This document shows, piece after piece, positions 51,721-53,202 of a DNA stretch of 53,202 bases; the first letter of the stretch is position 1; each line of letters begins with the position of its first letter. The notes under the pieces are model-generated. The model saw nothing but the letters and a program-made list of their open reading frames with translations. It made no database searches and was not told the origin of the DNA. The position numbers and the translations under genes are program-made. This DNA is from Bacteroides sp. 519. GTDB lineage: Bacteria > Bacteroidota > Bacteroidia > Bacteroidales > Bacteroidaceae. Location: positions 1-53,202 of the forward strand of contig NZ_QVMJ01000020.1 in the NCBI RefSeq assembly GCF_010500955.1, read 5' to 3'.

Positions 51721-52991
51721 AATATTATTCAATCAGCATATTTATACATATCCTATTGATTTCAATCTTATCTATAGGTATTTACATACTGATAGAAAAG
51801 GAATTATGGTTTAGTACCCTTGTTCTTATTTTACTTTTAATAGTTACGGGAATCAATCTGTATGTAATGCAAAGAAGACATATTTATATGATGCAGCGGC
51901 TTATTGAAAGTATACGTTTCAATGACTTAACCCAGTCGTTTCCTGTTTCAATAAAGAATAAGATGATGCGCGAACTTGCTACTGAATTATCAGGAGCCAT
52001 GCGAAATCTTAAACAGCGGGTTCTGGAAGAAGAAATTAAGCATCAATATTATGAAAACCTGCTCAATAAAGTAGATACAGCAGTGTTAGTGGCCGATGCT
52101 TCCGGACGAATTGAATGGATGAATAAGTCTGCAAGTATGCTCTTACCAAACCGTTTGAATGTTCCGGAAACTATTCTGAATAATTTATCGGACACGCAAA
52201 CCATTAACCTGGAAAAGAATGGACAGGTACAAGAGATGGCAGTTTCTTCTACTGTATTTTTGGCACAGGGAAAGGAACAGATGCTTATCAGTCTGAAAGA
52301 TATTCATGCTGTATTAGAAAAAAACGAAATGGAAGCATGGCAAAAGCTAATCCGGGTTTTAACGCACGAGATTATGAATTCAATTACTCCCATTATTTCT
52401 CTGGCTGAAACATTGAGCGAACGCGATATACAGTTTCCTGTTCAGGAGAAGGATTATAAAATAATGCACCAGGCAATGCAAACCATACATCGCCGCAGTA
52501 GAGGACTCTTGGATTTTGTAGAAAACTACCGCAGGTTAACCCGTTTGCCGGCTCCTGTTTTAAAAAAGGTTGTAGTAAAAGAGTTATTTTCGGATATCCG
52601 GAAATTATTCCCAGATCATGCTATTGTGTTTAATATTAAGAATCCGGAAACAACATTGGTTGTTGATCGTTCGCAGATAGAGCAGGTGCTTATTAATTTA
52701 ATAAAGAATGCCCGGGAAGCTGTCGAGGGAAAACAAACAGCCTCTATTATTATTGAAAGCGAAACCAAAACGGTAGAAAATAAAACAGTTATTTCTATTA
52801 AGGATAATGGCGAGGGAATTCTTCCTGATGTACTGGATAAGGTATTTGTTCCTTTCTTCACCACCAAGAAAACAGGATCGGGGATTGGGTTAAGTTTATG
52901 TAAACAGATAATGAATTTACATAAAGGAACGATTTCTGTTATTTCAAAATCTGGGGAAGGGAGTTGTTTTATACTGGGGCTACCGCTCTAA
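51717..52991 (+). CDS. Sensor histidine kinase
   Basis: A 424-residue membrane kinase. Two TM helices lie at about 5-25 and 30-50 with almost no periplasmic loop, so it may sense the membrane or a cytoplasmic signal. A PAS-like segment follows (about 115-200, VLVADASGRIEWMNKSA). The H-box is RVLTHEIMNSITPI (about 215), then N-box LINLIKNAREAV, G1 DNGEGI, F-box VPFFTTKKTGSG and G2 GIGLSL. Its ATG overlaps the regulator stop (ATGA), so the pair is translationally coupled. Confidence 0.93.
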   Translation: MKYYSISIFIHILLISILSIGIYILIEKELWFSTLVLILLLIVTGINLYVMQRRHIYMMQRLIESIRFNDLTQSFPVSIKNKMMRELATELSGAMRNLKQRVLEEEIKHQYYENLLNKVDTAVLVADASGRIEWMNKSASMLLPNRLNVPETILNNLSDTQTINLEKNGQVQEMAVSSTVFLAQGKEQMLISLKDIHAVLEKNEMEAWQKLIRVLTHEIMNSITPIISLAETLSERDIQFPVQEKDYKIMHQAMQTIHRRSRGLLDFVENYRRLTRLPAPVLKKVVVKELFSDIRKLFPDHAIVFNIKNPETTLVVDRSQIEQVLINLIKNAREAVEGKQTASIIIESETKTVENKTVISIKDNGEGILPDVLDKVFVPFFTTKKTGSGIGLSLCKQIMNLHKGTISVISKSGEGSCFILGLPL

Positions 52992-53024
52992 CATGCAGTT
53001 GCATTATTTACTATTTACTCTTCC

Positions 53025-53110
53025 CTAAGATACTTTTGTATCTTCCCTGTGATACTTTTGTATCTTCCCTGTGGCACTTTTGTATCTTACCTGTGGCACT
53101 TTTGTGTAAG
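53025..53110. repeat. 22-bp-period array D
   Basis: The word (T/C)ACTTTTGT recurs at 53031, 53053, 53075 and 53097, an exact 22-bp period, within units such as TGATACTTTTGTATCTTCCC. It starts about 34 bp after the kinase stop. The core TGATACTTTTGTA is also in the array at the trpA stop. Confidence 0.85.
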
Positions 53111-53151
53111 CGTCTCCGCTTTGTCGCCTATATTGTCTTTTCCTTGTTCTG

Positions 53152-53159
53152 TATCTTTG
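53152..53159 (+). promoter_or_regulatory. Bacteroidota -7 box near the window end
   Basis: TATCTTTG lies 24 bp before an ATG at 53184. A TTTG ends at 53123 but the spacing (28 bp) is too long, so only the -7 box is supported. Confidence 0.4.
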
Positions 53160-53183
53160 CATTTAATTTTTATATAATATTTT

Positions 53184-53202
53184 ATGCAAGCCTCAGAACT
53201 AT
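53184..53202 (+). CDS. Possible start of a gene cut by the window edge
   Basis: ATG followed by codons for MQASEL before the sequence ends. The only support is the upstream TATCTTTG box and an A/T-rich stretch where a Bacteroidota ribosome site would be. No function can be given. Confidence 0.35.

Overview
The window is chromosomal DNA from an AT-rich member of the Bacteroidales (Bacteroidota). The evidence is consistent: fimbrillin-type (Mfa1/FimA-like) lipoprotein pili with a FimB/Mfa2 anchor, DUF3575, DUF3868, DUF4251 and DUF5686 proteins, the trp gene order B-E-G-D-C-F-A, and several promoters with the Bacteroidota -7 box TAnnTTTG. Genus cannot be fixed by eye.

Layout. 1-6.7 kb: a DUF4251 lipoprotein, a TRIC/UPF0126 membrane protein, a divergent UDP-GlcNAc 2-epimerase homologue, a DUF5686 outer-membrane protein, rarA and a small unknown gene. 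6.8-10.6 kb: a two-gene unit for sulfated amino-sugar glycans (Ser-type sulfatase plus GH20 hexosaminidase). 10.7-13.7 kb: DUF4269, DUF2148, then aguA and aguB, which turn agmatine into putrescine. 13.8-17.6 kb: dapA and ligA on the minus strand and trmD on the plus strand. 17.9-24.7 kb: a complete tryptophan operon behind a consensus promoter, a 19-residue leader peptide with tandem Trp codons and an intrinsic terminator, i.e. an attenuator.

24.8-40.7 kb: a ten-gene minus-strand fimbrial locus. It runs from a small unknown gene through DUF3575, DUF3868/OmpA and TPR-lipoprotein accessory genes to a major fimbrillin, a FimB/Mfa2-like anchor, two further fimbrillins and two very large paralogous tip-adhesin candidates. 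Upstream (40708-41073), two 25-bp recombination-site-like sequences lie in inverted orientation around about 316 bp that contain one clear Bacteroidota promoter. That promoter points away from the operon. I read this as a phase-variable invertible promoter caught in the OFF orientation, and it is the most interesting item in the window.

41.7-53.0 kb: a tripartite efflux/ABC system (TolC-like protein, HlyD-like adaptor, two MacB/FtsX-type permeases, one permease remnant, one ATPase) transcribed divergently from an NtrC-type regulator and its histidine kinase. The divergent intergenic region has a sigma-54-like promoter facing the efflux operon and two GTGCG...GCAC palindromes exactly 21 bp apart, a plausible enhancer for the regulator.

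The intergenic DNA is rich in repeats. Four unrelated-looking arrays share a strict 22-23 bp period and sit at 3' ends of transcription units. Three dispersed CACGGAT-type palindromes, a perfect 31-bp inverted repeat and several smaller palindromes also occur, some supplying stop codons to adjacent genes. I saw no tRNA, rRNA, CRISPR array, transposase or recombinase gene.
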